The notes: generated by a model from the letters alone, not told the origin. A stretch of 64,000 bases of DNA from Streptomyces luomodiensis (GCF_031679605.1 NZ_CP117522.1:682001-746000); one strand, 5' to 3'; numbered from the stretch's first letter, positions 1 to 8,718 are shown. Numbers and translations: made by a program.

Positions 1-57
1 ACGCGCCGCACACGACGGCTCACCCTCACCACCGGGCAGCGCGTCGCGGTCGTCTGA
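1..57 (+). CDS. C-terminal tail of an unidentified protein (5' end outside window)
   Basis: The first frame is open from base 1 and ends at TGA 55-57, giving an 18-residue basic tail that ends in GQRVAVV. Codon use looks coding (G/C in nearly every third position). Nothing in it identifies a family. It could also be chance, because only 19 codons are visible. Confidence 0.3.
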   Translation, partial: TRRTRRLTLTTGQRVAVV

Positions 58-137
58 CCGCCACCCGGATTTCGTATACGACCGGCGTTTCGGCCGCATC
101 ATGACGACACCGAATATCAGCCGTAAAATTGCACCTT

Positions 138-180
138 AGTGAGCGTTCATTTTCGGACAACGATCACGCCGAAACTCACT
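138..180. promoter_or_regulatory. Imperfect inverted repeat upstream of asnB
   Basis: AGTGAG (138-143) is mirrored by CTCACT (175-180), and TTTCGG inside the left part is mirrored by CCGAAA just before the right arm, giving a bulged stem. The stretch 60-200 is clearly more AT-rich than the genes, as expected for promoter DNA. It could be the terminator of the upstream gene, an operator or a leader structure; sequence alone does not decide. Confidence 0.35.
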
Positions 181-257
181 ATTAACAGGAATTTACCAGT
201 GAGAAATACCACCCGCCGAGAGGACAGCGGACGGTAGCGATCCCCCTCCGGAGAGGT

Positions 258-282
258 AGATGGTTCTCACAGGCAACCATCT
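258..282 (+). promoter_or_regulatory. Hairpin in the asnB 5' leader just before the ribosome binding site
   Basis: AGATGGTT (258-265) and AACCATCT (275-282) form a perfect 8-bp stem with a 9-nt loop, extendable by two GC pairs past a mismatch. It ends about 12 nt before the AAAGGGA ribosome binding site at 294-300, so it could modulate asnB translation or be a dimeric operator. No known riboswitch class is recognised. Confidence 0.4.
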
Positions 283-309
283 CCCGTTGAGAGAAAGGGA
301 TGATGCACT

Positions 310-2142
310 GTGTGCGGCATCACCGGCTGGGTCTCCTACCGCCGCGACCTGACCTTTCACCGCCAGCTCGTCGACACCATGACGGAGACGATGGCCTGCC
401 GGGGCCCGGACGCGGCCGGAGCGTGGGTGACCGGCCGGGCGGCGCTCGGCCACCGCCGGCTGGCCGTCATCGACCTGCCCGGCGGAGCCCAGCCCATGAC
501 CGTCGACACGGCCGACGGGCCGGTCGGCATGGTCTACTCCGGTGAGGCGTACAACTTCACCGAGCTGCGCGATGAGCTGCGCCGCAGGGGCCACGGCTTC
601 ACCACCGACTCCGACACCGAGGTCGTCCTGCGCGGCTACCTCGAGTGGGGTGAGTCCCTCACCGAGAAGCTGAACGGCATGTACGCCTTCGCCATCTGGG
701 ACTCCCGCACCGAGAAGCTGGTGATGGTCCGGGACCGGATGGGCATCAAGCCGTTCTACTACTACGAGACCGACGACGGTGTCCTGTTCGGCTCCGAGCC
801 CAAGGCCATCCTCGCCAACCCGCTCGCCGCCCCCGTGGTCGGCCTCGACGGGCTGCGGGAGATCTTCTCCTTCGCCAAGACCCCGGGCCATGCGGTCTGG
901 CGGGGCATGAAGGAACTGCGCCCCGGCCACATCGCCGTCGTCGACCGCAACGGCCTGCGCGAACAGGCGTACTGGCGCCTGGAGGTCTCCGAGCACACCG
1001 ACAGCCAGGAAGCGACCGTCGCCCATGTGCGGGAGCTGCTGGAGGACATCATCGCCCGTCAGCTGGTGGCCGATGTGCCCCGCTGCACCCTGCTCTCCGG
1101 CGGGCTGGACTCCTCGGCGATGACCTCGCTGGCCGCCCGCCGGCTGGGCGAGCAGGGCGAGACCGTGCGCAGCTTCGCCGTGGACTTCCCCAACCAGGTG
1201 GAGAATTTCCGCGCGATCGACGTGGCGCCCAGCGTCGACACGCCCTATGTGCACGCCGTGGCCGAGCATGTGAAGTGCGACCACCGGGACATCGTGCTCG
1301 ACGGCTCCGCGCTGTCCGACCCGGCCGTCAGGCGGGCCGCCATCGCGGCGAGGGACCTGCCGCTCGGGCTCGGCGACCGGGACAACTCGCTCTACCTGCT
1401 GTTCAAGGCCGTGCGCGAACAGTCGACCGTGGCCCTGTCGGGCGAGTCGGCCGATGAGGTGTTCGGCGGTTATCCGTGGTTCCACGACGAGCGGCGCGAG
1501 GCCGACACCTTCCCGTGGCTCGCCGGAGGAGCCACGCTCGGCGAGACCAAGAGCCTGCTGTCCGACGACCTCAAGGAAAAGCTCGACCTGGACACCTACC
1601 TCCATGACCACTACCTCACCGCGGTGAACGAAGCCCCGGTCAAGGACGGTGAGACCGGTCTGGAGAAGCGCATGCGGCAGGTCTGCTATCTGCACCTCAC
1701 CCGCATGGTCAACACGTTGCTGGACCGCAAGGACCGGATGAGCATGGCCGTGGGTCTGGAAGTCAGGGTGCCGTTCTGCGACCACCGCCTCGTCTCCTAC
1801 GTCTTCAACACCCCCTGGTCGCTGAAGACGTTCGACGGGCGGGAGAAGAGCATCCTGCGCGAGGCCACCCGCGATGTGCTGCCCGAATCCGTCGCCAACC
1901 GCAAGAAGAGCGGTTACCCCGGCAGCTTCGACCCCGACTATCTCGCCGCCATCAAGCAGCAGGCGGGCGACCTCCTCACCTCGGGGCACCAGGCCCTCGA
2001 GCTGTGCCGCGCCGAAACGCTGAAGGAGGCGATCGAGGCGCCCGCGGAGGCCATCTCCACCCGGCAGCGCGCCGTCATCGAACGCGCCCTCGACCTGGCG
2101 ACGTGGATCGACCTGCGCAAGCCCACCATCACGCTGGACTGA
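310..2142 (+). CDS. asnB: Asparagine synthase (glutamine-hydrolysing)
   Basis: Makes asparagine from aspartate, glutamine and ATP in the cytoplasm. The 610-aa protein starts (GTG, preceded by AAAGGGA at 294-300) with Met-Cys-Gly-Ile, so Cys2 becomes the N-terminal nucleophile of the class II glutamine amidotransferase domain (about residues 2-200). The synthase domain carries the pyrophosphatase loop LSGGLDSS at about 262 and a C-terminal KKSGYP segment typical of actinobacterial AsnB. Full family length. It stands alone: promoter-like DNA and a hairpin precede it, a strong terminator follows, and the next gene is convergent. Paralogues amidate peptide or antibiotic substrates, so a role outside primary asparagine supply is possible, but no biosynthetic neighbour supports one. 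Confidence 0.93.
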   Translation: MCGITGWVSYRRDLTFHRQLVDTMTETMACRGPDAAGAWVTGRAALGHRRLAVIDLPGGAQPMTVDTADGPVGMVYSGEAYNFTELRDELRRRGHGFTTDSDTEVVLRGYLEWGESLTEKLNGMYAFAIWDSRTEKLVMVRDRMGIKPFYYYETDDGVLFGSEPKAILANPLAAPVVGLDGLREIFSFAKTPGHAVWRGMKELRPGHIAVVDRNGLREQAYWRLEVSEHTDSQEATVAHVRELLEDIIARQLVADVPRCTLLSGGLDSSAMTSLAARRLGEQGETVRSFAVDFPNQVENFRAIDVAPSVDTPYVHAVAEHVKCDHRDIVLDGSALSDPAVRRAAIAARDLPLGLGDRDNSLYLLFKAVREQSTVALSGESADEVFGGYPWFHDERREADTFPWLAGGATLGETKSLLSDDLKEKLDLDTYLHDHYLTAVNEAPVKDGETGLEKRMRQVCYLHLTRMVNTLLDRKDRMSMAVGLEVRVPFCDHRLVSYVFNTPWSLKTFDGREKSILREATRDVLPESVANRKKSGYPGSFDPDYLAAIKQQAGDLLTSGHQALELCRAETLKEAIEAPAEAISTRQRAVIERALDLATWIDLRKPTITLD

Positions 2143-2163
2143 CCCCCGCGGCCCGGCCGCACC

Positions 2164-2215
2164 ACAGGTGGTGGACACCGGACCTGACCCACCAGGTCCG
2201 GTGTCCACCACCTGT
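2164..2215. terminator. Perfect 23-bp hairpin, bidirectional terminator
   Basis: Arms 2164-2186 and 2193-2215 are exact reverse complements around a 6-nt loop. It lies 22 nt after the asnB stop and 6 nt after the stop of the convergent TetR gene, so it can end transcripts from both sides. There is no U-tract, which is normal for Streptomyces terminators. Confidence 0.88.
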
Positions 2216-2220
2216 GCGTT

Positions 2221-2898
2221 CTACCGCGTCGTGGGCGACCGCTCCCCCGGCGTCTCCGCCACGACGGGCGGGCCGGCCGGCGCGCCGGTGAGGTAGCGGA
2301 TGACCATCGCGACCAGTTCGTTCTCGAGCCGGGCGGGATCGACGGTGTCGGGGGCGGCGATGAGCACGTGGACGACGCGTTCGATCGTGGTCACGATGAG
2401 CCGGGCGGCGACTTCGGTGTCCTCGACCACGGCCTCGGGATGGCTTTCGAGCAACTCCCGTATGTAGGCGATCCGTTCCCGCTCCCGCCGGGCCATCTTC
2501 TCGATCAACCCGGGCACCTGGCGCCCGTGTTCGACCATGACGCGGAGCAACCGCGGGTCGTCGAGGTGGTTCTCGATCGCGGTGCGCACCAAACCGCGCA
2601 TGATCTCTTCGAGAGAGTCGGGCAACTCCTCCTGCTGGCGACGCCTGACGGCGGCCTCCCCGGCATCAAGGTGGCGGGTCAGCAGCTCGACCAGGATCGC
2701 ATCCTTGTTCGGGTAGTACTGGTACAGCGAGCCGATGGAGACCCGCGCGCGTTCGGCGATGCGGTTGGTGGTCCCGGCGGCGTAGCCGTATTCGGCGAAA
2801 ACGTGAGCAGCCGCGGTGAGGATGCGCTGCCGGGTGAGTTCCGCTCGGGCCTGGCGTGGCTGTTTACGTGGCTGAAGTCCGTGCCGGCCTGACGTCAT
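2221..2898 (-). CDS. TetR/AcrR family transcriptional regulator
   Basis: 225-aa one-component repressor. The N-terminal helix-turn-helix (about residues 20-68) has the usual pattern: R-ILTAAAHVFAEYGY, then TTNRIAERARVSIGSLYQYYPNKDAIL. The rest is the variable ligand-binding domain. It is divergent from the PPOX/reductase operon starting at 3096, and a near-perfect palindrome at 2943-2956 sits between them, so it most likely represses itself and that operon. The ligand is unknown. The start ATG at 2896-2898 is the first in frame before the HTH. Confidence 0.9.
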   Translation of the reverse strand: MTSGRHGLQPRKQPRQARAELTRQRILTAAAHVFAEYGYAAGTTNRIAERARVSIGSLYQYYPNKDAILVELLTRHLDAGEAAVRRRQQEELPDSLEEIMRGLVRTAIENHLDDPRLLRVMVEHGRQVPGLIEKMARRERERIAYIRELLESHPEAVVEDTEVAARLIVTTIERVVHVLIAAPDTVDPARLENELVAMVIRYLTGAPAGPPVVAETPGERSPTTR

Positions 2899-2942
2899 GA
2901 CACCTCCTGGACGGCGCCTGGGAAAGCGAGTGGCGCAGGACC

Positions 2943-2956
2943 TGAGTAATTGCTCA
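2943..2956. promoter_or_regulatory. Probable TetR operator
   Basis: TGAGTAATTGCTCA is a 14-bp palindrome with one mismatched pair, 45 bp upstream of the TetR start and 140 bp upstream of the PPOX gene. It is AT-rich against a very GC-rich background. Size, symmetry and place fit a TetR dimer site; the pairing with the adjacent TetR is inferred. Confidence 0.55.
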
Positions 2957-3095
2957 CAATGGTGCCACGAACTGCGGCGGAGCGGTCAACGACCGCGGTC
3001 GGCAGCGCGGCGGGAGCGGGCGTCCGGCTCCGGCCCGTGCGCCCGCCGCCTCCCCCTCCACCCGTTCACCCGTTCCCCTCCTCGAAGGAGTCTTC

Positions 3096-3725
3096 GTGAC
3101 GCAGACCAGCACGCGCCCTCGACGGGTGTCACCGGCCGAGGTCCGCGCTCGGCTCGGTGCGCCCGACGCCATGGTCAAGGAGAAGATCCTCGACCACATC
3201 GACGACGAGTTCCGCCGCTTCATCGCGCATTCGCCGTTCCTGGTCATGGCCACCGCGGACGCCGCGGGGCGCGCCGACTCCTCACCCCGTGGCGACTACC
3301 CGGGGTTCGTGAAGGTCCTCGACGAGCACACGCTCGCCATCCCCGACCGGCCCGGCAACCGGATCGCCGACTCGTTCCGCAACCTCGCCGAGAACGACGG
3401 GATCGGGCTGGTGTTCCTCGTCCCGGGCGTGCGGGAGACGCTGCGGGTCAACGGCCGCGCGTATCCGACCGACGAACCCGATGTGCTCGCCCGGATGCAG
3501 ACCGAGGCCAAAACACCGGAGTTGGCCATCATCGTCGAGGTGGCGGAGGCCTATGGGCACTGCGGCCGCGCGATCGTCCGGTCCCGGCTGTGGGATCCGG
3601 CGAGCCGGGCCCTCGCCGACGAACTGCCGTCGGCCGGCGAGATGTTCGTCACCCAGCTGGGGCTCGACATCGCGCCGGAGGTCCTGGACCAGACCCTCGA
3701 AGACAGTTACCGCACCCTCTACTGA
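3096..3725 (+). CDS. PPOX-type flavoprotein (MSMEG_1061-like FMN-binding split barrel)
   Basis: 209-aa soluble protein of the pyridoxamine-5'-phosphate oxidase-like split-barrel superfamily. Visible features are the N-terminal strand IAHSPFLVMATADAAG, the SSPRGDYPGF segment, the GNRIADSF helix and the paired LRVNGRAY strand, the arrangement of the MSMEG_1061 subgroup that binds FMN or F420 as a dimer. Substrate unknown. The GTG start is chosen because GAAGGAG (3084-3090) is correctly spaced before it. It is followed 23 bp later by a flavin/2Fe-2S reductase, suggesting a redox pair controlled by the divergent TetR. Confidence 0.82.
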   Translation: MTQTSTRPRRVSPAEVRARLGAPDAMVKEKILDHIDDEFRRFIAHSPFLVMATADAAGRADSSPRGDYPGFVKVLDEHTLAIPDRPGNRIADSFRNLAENDGIGLVFLVPGVRETLRVNGRAYPTDEPDVLARMQTEAKTPELAIIVEVAEAYGHCGRAIVRSRLWDPASRALADELPSAGEMFVTQLGLDIAPEVLDQTLEDSYRTLY

Positions 3726-3748
3726 CCTCGCCACAAGGTGGATCACCC

Positions 3749-4657
3749 ATGCAACAGACCATCGTCGACCGCATCGAGCCGGTCGCCGAAGACGTCGTCT
3801 CCCTCGTCCTGCGCGGCGCCACCGGCCCGCTGGCGCCCTGGGAGCCGGGAGCCCACGTCGACCTGGCCCTGCCGAACTGGCTGACCCGGCAGTACTCGCT
3901 GTGCGGAGACCCTACGGACCGGGAGTCCTACCGCGTCGCGATACGGTACGAGCGGCTCAGCCGGGGCGGTTCGGAGTACATCCACCGGTTCCTGCGCCAG
4001 GGCCGCACCCTCGAGGTGTCGCTGCCCCGGAACCACTTCCCGCTCCACCCCGCACCGGAGTACCTCTTCCTGGCCGGCGGGATCGGCATCACCCCCATCC
4101 TGCCGATGCTGCGGGCGGCCACCGCCGCGGGCGTTCCGTCGTCGCTGGTGTACCTGGGGCAGTCGGTGGAGACCATGCCCTTCGTCGACGAACTGCGCGC
4201 CCGCCACGGCGATCGGGTACGGATCGTCGCCACGCGGCAGCAGGGCAGGCCGGACCTGGCCGCCCTGGCGTCCGCGCTGAACCCCGGTGCGCTGGTCTAC
4301 GCCTGCGGCCCCACCTCGATGCTCACCGCGGCGGAGGCCGCCTTCCCCGCCGGACGGCTGCACGCCGAGCGGTTCCGCCCGGTGCCCAGGTCATTCGCCC
4401 CCGACACGGAATTCGAGGCGGTGTGTGCCCGGTCGGGGCGGACGGTCCAGGTGGCGCCCGGCGAGTCGCTGCTGGACGCACTGAACCACGCCGGAACGCC
4501 CGTGGCCTCCGGATGCCGCGAAGGTGTCTGCGGCAGCTGCGAAATCGGCGTCCTCGACGGCGAGCCCGAGCACCGGGACGACATCGGCGCCCCCGCGGGC
4601 CGGATGTACGCCTGTGTCTCCCGCGCACTGTCCCCCCGGCTCGTCCTGGACCTGTGA
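3749..4657 (+). CDS. Phthalate-dioxygenase-reductase-like oxidoreductase (FNR domain plus 2Fe-2S ferredoxin)
   Basis: 302-aa NAD(P)H-dependent reductase that passes electrons through flavin to a plant-type [2Fe-2S] centre and then to an oxygenase or other acceptor. RQYS (47-50) is the flavin-binding motif. LAGGIGITPILPM (about 107-119) is the nucleotide-binding segment. Cys256, Cys261, Cys264 and Cys289 ligate the cluster. The domain order (flavin, NAD, C-terminal ferredoxin) is that of PDR/VanB proteins. An open frame continues upstream, but the start at 3749 removes the non-homologous part and lies 23 bp after the PPOX stop. No oxygenase component is nearby, so the acceptor may be the adjacent flavoprotein. 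Confidence 0.88.
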   Translation: MQQTIVDRIEPVAEDVVSLVLRGATGPLAPWEPGAHVDLALPNWLTRQYSLCGDPTDRESYRVAIRYERLSRGGSEYIHRFLRQGRTLEVSLPRNHFPLHPAPEYLFLAGGIGITPILPMLRAATAAGVPSSLVYLGQSVETMPFVDELRARHGDRVRIVATRQQGRPDLAALASALNPGALVYACGPTSMLTAAEAAFPAGRLHAERFRPVPRSFAPDTEFEAVCARSGRTVQVAPGESLLDALNHAGTPVASGCREGVCGSCEIGVLDGEPEHRDDIGAPAGRMYACVSRALSPRLVLDL

Positions 4658-4699
4658 CCGCGGCGGCGAGCGGACCCGAAACGGAAGGCGAAGGAAGAC

Positions 4700-5503
4700 A
4701 TGTTGCCCAAGGTGCGCACCCCCGAATCACGGCGGATGATCACGCTGGAGGTGCGCGGGAACACGAAGCTGACACCCGGTTTCTCGACCATCACGCTCGG
4801 CGGCCCGGAACTGGAACACCTGACGCCCATGGGCTTCGACCAGACCGTGCGGCTGTTCTTTCCGCGCGAGGGGCAGGACAGCCTGAGAATGCCCAAGCTC
4901 TCCAGCGAGGCGTGGATGGCGGAGATACTCCTGCTGCCGAAATCACGCAGACCCTGGGTGCGCAACTACACCATCCGGCGAGTCCGGCCGGAACGCGGCG
5001 AAGTGGACATCGAGTTCGCCCTGCACGGCGACTCCCCGGCCTCCGCCTGGGCCCGGCGCGCCCGGCCCGGGGACCCGGCGGGCATCTTCGACATGGGCCT
5101 GACCTATCTGCCGCCGGCGCATGCCACCTGGCAGCTGCTCGCCGGGGACGAGAGTGCCGTGCCCGCGATCCTCGCCATCCTCGAGCACGCCCCCGCGTCG
5201 CTGGCCGCGGAGGTCTTCCTGGAGGTGTCCGAGACCGCCGACATACGCCCGGACATCATCGCCCCCGAAGGCGTTCGGGTGCGGTGGCTGGCCCGGAACG
5301 GCGCGGGCACCCTGCCCGGCAGACAGGCGCTCGAAGCGATCAAGGCGTCGTCGCTGCCACCGGGCCGGTTCTACACCTGGGTCGCCGGGGAGGCCGGACT
5401 GGCCACCGGGCTCCGCCGTCATCTGGTGCACGACCGCGCCGTGCCGAAGCCGGACATCGCGTTCTTCGGATACTGGCGGCACGGCCGCTCCAGCCCCGGC
5501 TGA
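4700..5503 (+). CDS. Siderophore-interacting protein (FAD-dependent ferric-siderophore reductase family)
   Basis: 267-aa protein of the SIP/ViuB family, which reduces ferric siderophores in the cytosol using NAD(P)H and FAD. Family features are the N-terminal barrel, the segment RNYTIRRVR (about 92-100) that binds FAD, the DPAGIFDMG turn, and the C-terminal LLAGDESAVPAI and FYTWVAGEAG motifs, all at normal spacing. It starts 42 bp after the reductase gene and is probably cotranscribed with the two upstream flavoprotein genes. The operon therefore looks like a small redox/iron module. Confidence 0.9.
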   Translation: MLPKVRTPESRRMITLEVRGNTKLTPGFSTITLGGPELEHLTPMGFDQTVRLFFPREGQDSLRMPKLSSEAWMAEILLLPKSRRPWVRNYTIRRVRPERGEVDIEFALHGDSPASAWARRARPGDPAGIFDMGLTYLPPAHATWQLLAGDESAVPAILAILEHAPASLAAEVFLEVSETADIRPDIIAPEGVRVRWLARNGAGTLPGRQALEAIKASSLPPGRFYTWVAGEAGLATGLRRHLVHDRAVPKPDIAFFGYWRHGRSSPG

Positions 5504-5514
5504 TCGCCGGGGGC

Positions 5515-6117
5515 TCACACCGGTGGCTGGGGGTCGTACTGGATGCCACGCCGCACCTGACGCGCGCGCTCCGGCGACACCAGCCTGGCCACCAAGTGGA
5601 GAGCCATGTCGATACCGGCCGAGATCCCCGCGGAGGTGATTACGTCACCGTCGTCGACGAACCGCTCCCCGGGCCGCACCTCGATCGTCGCGTCAAGCTC
5701 CGCGAGCCGGTCCAGCGACGCCCAGTGCGTGGTCGCGGGCCGCCCGGTCAGCAACCCGGCCGCGGCGTAGACCAGCGAGCCCGTGCACACACTCGTCATC
5801 AGGGGGACCGCTCGCCGCTGGGAGCGGACCCACTGAAGGTGCCGGTCGTCCGTCAGCTGCGGCCGGGTCCCCCGGCCGCCGGGGTGCAGCAGCACATCCA
5901 GTGCGGGCAGGTCGGCCATCGCGTGATGCGCCGCGACGGTGAGTCCCTTCGCGCAGGTGACGGGGTTGCCGTCGGCGGAGAAGCAGAACACCTGCCACCC
6001 GTCCGCGGCGAAGTTGCGCGTCCAGTACGACAGCACCTCCCACGGACCGATGGCGTCCAGCTCTTCCACCTCCGGGAACAGCAGGATCCCGATCTTCCGC
6101 GTGTCGTCGTGGGCCAT
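5515..6117 (-). CDS. DJ-1/PfpI superfamily protein (isocyanide hydratase / GlxA-amidase-like)
   Basis: 200-aa glutamine-amidotransferase-like protein. The nucleophile elbow SVCTGS places Cys111 as catalytic residue; an early acidic residue (Glu18/Glu19 in the PEVEELD segment) and the THWASLDRL helix are typical of the ThiJ/PfpI group related to isonitrile hydratase. The ATG at 6115-6117 is preferred because it begins the conserved first strand (KIGILLFPEVEEL). A GTG at 6151-6153 would add 12 residues with no family support. It is convergent with the SIP gene, 11 bp apart. The substrate cannot be assigned; glyoxalase III or chaperone roles also occur in the superfamily. Confidence 0.85.
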   Translation of the reverse strand: MAHDDTRKIGILLFPEVEELDAIGPWEVLSYWTRNFAADGWQVFCFSADGNPVTCAKGLTVAAHHAMADLPALDVLLHPGGRGTRPQLTDDRHLQWVRSQRRAVPLMTSVCTGSLVYAAAGLLTGRPATTHWASLDRLAELDATIEVRPGERFVDDGDVITSAGISAGIDMALHLVARLVSPERARQVRRGIQYDPQPPV

Positions 6118-6211
6118 GCCGCGATCCAACCAGACCCGCGTCCGCCCGGCCACGGGTTTCCCTCGCGGCCGGGCGCGGCGGATGCCCCCTCAGGGCCAGG
6201 CCGCGGGCGGA

Positions 6212-7222
6212 CTACCCCCGGAGCACCGACGACAGCCGCGCGGCCGGTGGTTCGCCGTCGAGGAAGTCCAGCAGCTCGCCGCGGGTCGGCCCGGTGGCGG
6301 GGCCGTGCCGGGTGACCGCGAAGGCGGCCGCGGCGTTGGCACCGCGCACGGCGGTGTCCGGGTCCAGTCCGTGGCCGAGAAGGGCCAGGAACGCTCCGGT
6401 GTGGGCGTCGCCCGCGCCGTTGCTGTCGACCGCGGTCACCCGGCGGCCGGGGATGTGCAGGGCCTCCCCGCCGGGCGGGACCAGCCAGCAGCCGGCCGCG
6501 TCGGCCCGCAGCAGCACTCCGGTGCGGGGGCCCAGCCGGGCGGCGAGCGCGGCCGCGGCCTCCCGCGGGTCGTCCCGGCCGGTCAGCAGCCGCCCCTCAC
6601 GCTGGTTGCAGCTGATCCAGTCGCAGCGCGCCAGGACGGGTTCCAGCACCTCCTCGGGGATCTGGTCGACCAGGGGGCCCGGATCGAGGAAGACCCGGAT
6701 GTGCTCCGGCAGCCGCGCGACGAGTGAGGCCAGGACGGGCCCGTTGACCGGGTAGGCGAGCCCGTACCCGGAGATCTGCACCAGGTCGCCGCGGCGCAGC
6801 GCGGCGAGTACGGCCGCCGCGTCGGTCTCGGTCAGCCGGGCCTCGGCCCCGAGGCTGGTGGCGAAGGTGCGCTCACCGCCGCCGTCCACGAAGGCCACGC
6901 AGAATCCGGTGTCCGCCTCCGCGAGCGCGGGCAGCACCACCTCGATGCCCTCCCGGGCGAGGTCGGCCCGCACCCGGTCGCCGAACGGCCCGGTGCCGTG
7001 GGCCCCCGCGTACACGGCCGCCAGGCCCAGGCGGCGGGCGGCGGCCATGACGTTGAACCCGCCGCCCGTGGTGAAGGTGGTGTCCCCGGAGACGACGTCG
7101 CCGCCGCGTTCGGGCAGCGCGGGCACCCGCATCACCAGGTCGACGATGGTGTTGCCGACCAGGACCAGCCGGCCGCCGGTGGCATCGCCGAGGGCGCCGG
7201 GGACGCCGTCGCGGCCGCTCAT
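6212..7222 (-). CDS. PfkB/ribokinase family carbohydrate kinase
   Basis: 336-aa sugar or nucleoside kinase. It has the N-terminal GG substrate motif (TTGGGFNVMAAARRLG), the DPGP segment, an NQREG hinge, and the C-terminal DSNGAGDAHTGAF with catalytic Asp at about 272 and the anion hole. It is the last gene of the GntR - ADP-ribosylglycohydrolase - permease - kinase operon and overlaps the permease stop (ATGA), so it is translationally coupled. The operon predicts phosphorylation of the sugar or nucleoside released by the glycohydrolase. Its E. coli counterpart by gene order is YegV. Exact substrate unknown. Confidence 0.9.
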   Translation of the reverse strand: MSGRDGVPGALGDATGGRLVLVGNTIVDLVMRVPALPERGGDVVSGDTTFTTGGGFNVMAAARRLGLAAVYAGAHGTGPFGDRVRADLAREGIEVVLPALAEADTGFCVAFVDGGGERTFATSLGAEARLTETDAAAVLAALRRGDLVQISGYGLAYPVNGPVLASLVARLPEHIRVFLDPGPLVDQIPEEVLEPVLARCDWISCNQREGRLLTGRDDPREAAAALAARLGPRTGVLLRADAAGCWLVPPGGEALHIPGRRVTAVDSNGAGDAHTGAFLALLGHGLDPDTAVRGANAAAAFAVTRHGPATGPTRGELLDFLDGEPPAARLSSVLRG

Positions 7223-8718
7223 GAGGTCTCCCGCGCGGCCGGAGCGGGCATGCCCTGCCGCTGCTCCTGAGTCTCCTGTCCGGCTGCCTCCGCGCGGACG
7301 GTGCCGTCCAGTTTGCGCAGCAGCGCGTAGCCGGCGGCCGCGAGCGCCAGGGTCACCACCCACCCCAGTCCGTTGGACCCGATCCAGCTGTGTGCGAACG
7401 GCCCGGAGAACCACACGTCGGTCGCGCTGGTGCTGGCCTCGGTGAACAGCAGGCCCACCACGATGGCGGCCGCCCAGGCGACCATCGCGGCCCAGGCGAC
7501 CCCGCCCCGGAACCAGTAGCGGCTGGACGGCCCGACGTTCATCAGGGCCGCGCCGTCGTAGGACCGGCGGAGCACCAGGTCGACCGCGAAGACGCCCACC
7601 CAGGCGTTGATGGGCACGGCGAGCAGCGTGAGGAAGGTGATGAACGGGCCGTAGAAGTCCTTGGCGATCAGGATGAAGTAGATCCCGCCCGCGAAGGTGA
7701 CGACCACGTCCAGGCCCACGGCGAGGGTACGCCGGACCCGTATCCCCAGGGTGATCATGGTGAGTCCGGCCGAGTAGACGGACAGGTGGTTGGAGAGCAG
7801 CAGTCCGCCGAACGCGGCGATCAGGTACGGGATGGACATCCACGACGGCAGCATCGTGTCGATCGCCGAGACCGGGTCGGAGGCGGAGGCGAGACCCGGT
7901 TCGCCCGCCGCGAGCAGTGAGCCCAGCGAGATCAGCACGACCAGCGGGATACCGGCGCCGAAGGCGGAGGCCGCCACCAGCCTGCCGCCGGGAATCCGCC
8001 GGGGCAGATAACGGGCGTAGTCGGCGCCCGTGTTGGCCCAGCCGATCCCGGTGCCGGCGGCGATCATGCCGACGCCCACGACCATGGAGCTCACCGGCCC
8101 GGCCTGGGCGTGGAAAACCCTCGCCCAGTCCACGGTGGTCACGAGAAAGGCGATCACGACCAGGTTGAGCAGGCCGAAGAGATAAGTGGCCCACTTGTTG
8201 ATCCACATGATGGTGGCGTGTCCCAGGCCGCTGATCAGCAGGGTGCAGCCGATGAAGACCAGCAGACACACCACGGTGAGGACGGTGTTCCGCCGGATAC
8301 CGAAGGCGGCGTCGAGCAGGGCCAGCAGCGCGAAGGCGGCCGTGGTGGTGTTGATGGTCTCCCAGCCGAGCCGGCTCATCCAGGTGACCAGGGTGGGGCC
8401 CGCGTTGCCGCGGACCCCGAACACCGCGCGGGAGAGTGTGAGGGCGGGCGCTCCGCCCCGCTTCCCGGCGATGCTGAGGCCGCCCACCAGGGCGAACGAG
8501 CCGAAGGACCCGAGCACGGCCACGACGGCCGCCTGCCAGATGTTCAGGCCGCGGAAGCTGACCAGCGCCGCGCCGAGCGGCAGGCCGAGGATGCTGATGT
8601 TCGCGGCGAACCAGGTCCAGAACATCTGGGCCGCGTGGCCGTGGCGCTCGGCGTCCGGAACCGGTTCGATGCCTCGGGTCTCCACGGAGCCGACGCGGTC
8701 GTTGTCTGAAGCCGCCAT
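7219..8718 (-). CDS. NCS1-family nucleobase/nucleoside permease (cytosine/purine/allantoin type)
   Basis: 499-aa integral membrane protein with about 12 hydrophobic segments. The first (FWTWFAANISILGLPLGAAL) and the GWANTGADYARYLPR segment are hallmark NCS1 regions; these carriers import cytosine, purines, allantoin or hydantoins with protons or sodium. The start ATG at 8716-8718 begins a hydrophilic cytosolic N-terminus and follows an AGGT ribosome binding site. It lies 73 bp after the ADP-ribosylglycohydrolase gene and its stop overlaps the kinase start. It takes the place of the nucleoside transporter YegT in the E. coli operon of otherwise similar content. Confidence 0.9.
   Translation of the reverse strand: MAASDNDRVGSVETRGIEPVPDAERHGHAAQMFWTWFAANISILGLPLGAALVSFRGLNIWQAAVVAVLGSFGSFALVGGLSIAGKRGGAPALTLSRAVFGVRGNAGPTLVTWMSRLGWETINTTTAAFALLALLDAAFGIRRNTVLTVVCLLVFIGCTLLISGLGHATIMWINKWATYLFGLLNLVVIAFLVTTVDWARVFHAQAGPVSSMVVGVGMIAAGTGIGWANTGADYARYLPRRIPGGRLVAASAFGAGIPLVVLISLGSLLAAGEPGLASASDPVSAIDTMLPSWMSIPYLIAAFGGLLLSNHLSVYSAGLTMITLGIRVRRTLAVGLDVVVTFAGGIYFILIAKDFYGPFITFLTLLAVPINAWVGVFAVDLVLRRSYDGAALMNVGPSSRYWFRGGVAWAAMVAWAAAIVVGLLFTEASTSATDVWFSGPFAHSWIGSNGLGWVVTLALAAAGYALLRKLDGTVRAEAAGQETQEQRQGMPAPAARETS

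Noticed and set aside
193..2211. 672-codon open frame on the minus strand opposite asnB
   Set aside because: High-GC coding DNA leaves the opposite strand open; the protein is low-complexity (Val/Gly/Arg/His-rich) and asnB on the plus strand is certain.
2164..2215. Perfect 23-bp inverted repeat considered as insertion-sequence ends
   Set aside because: Only a 6-nt loop separates the arms and it sits between convergent stop codons, so a terminator explains it.
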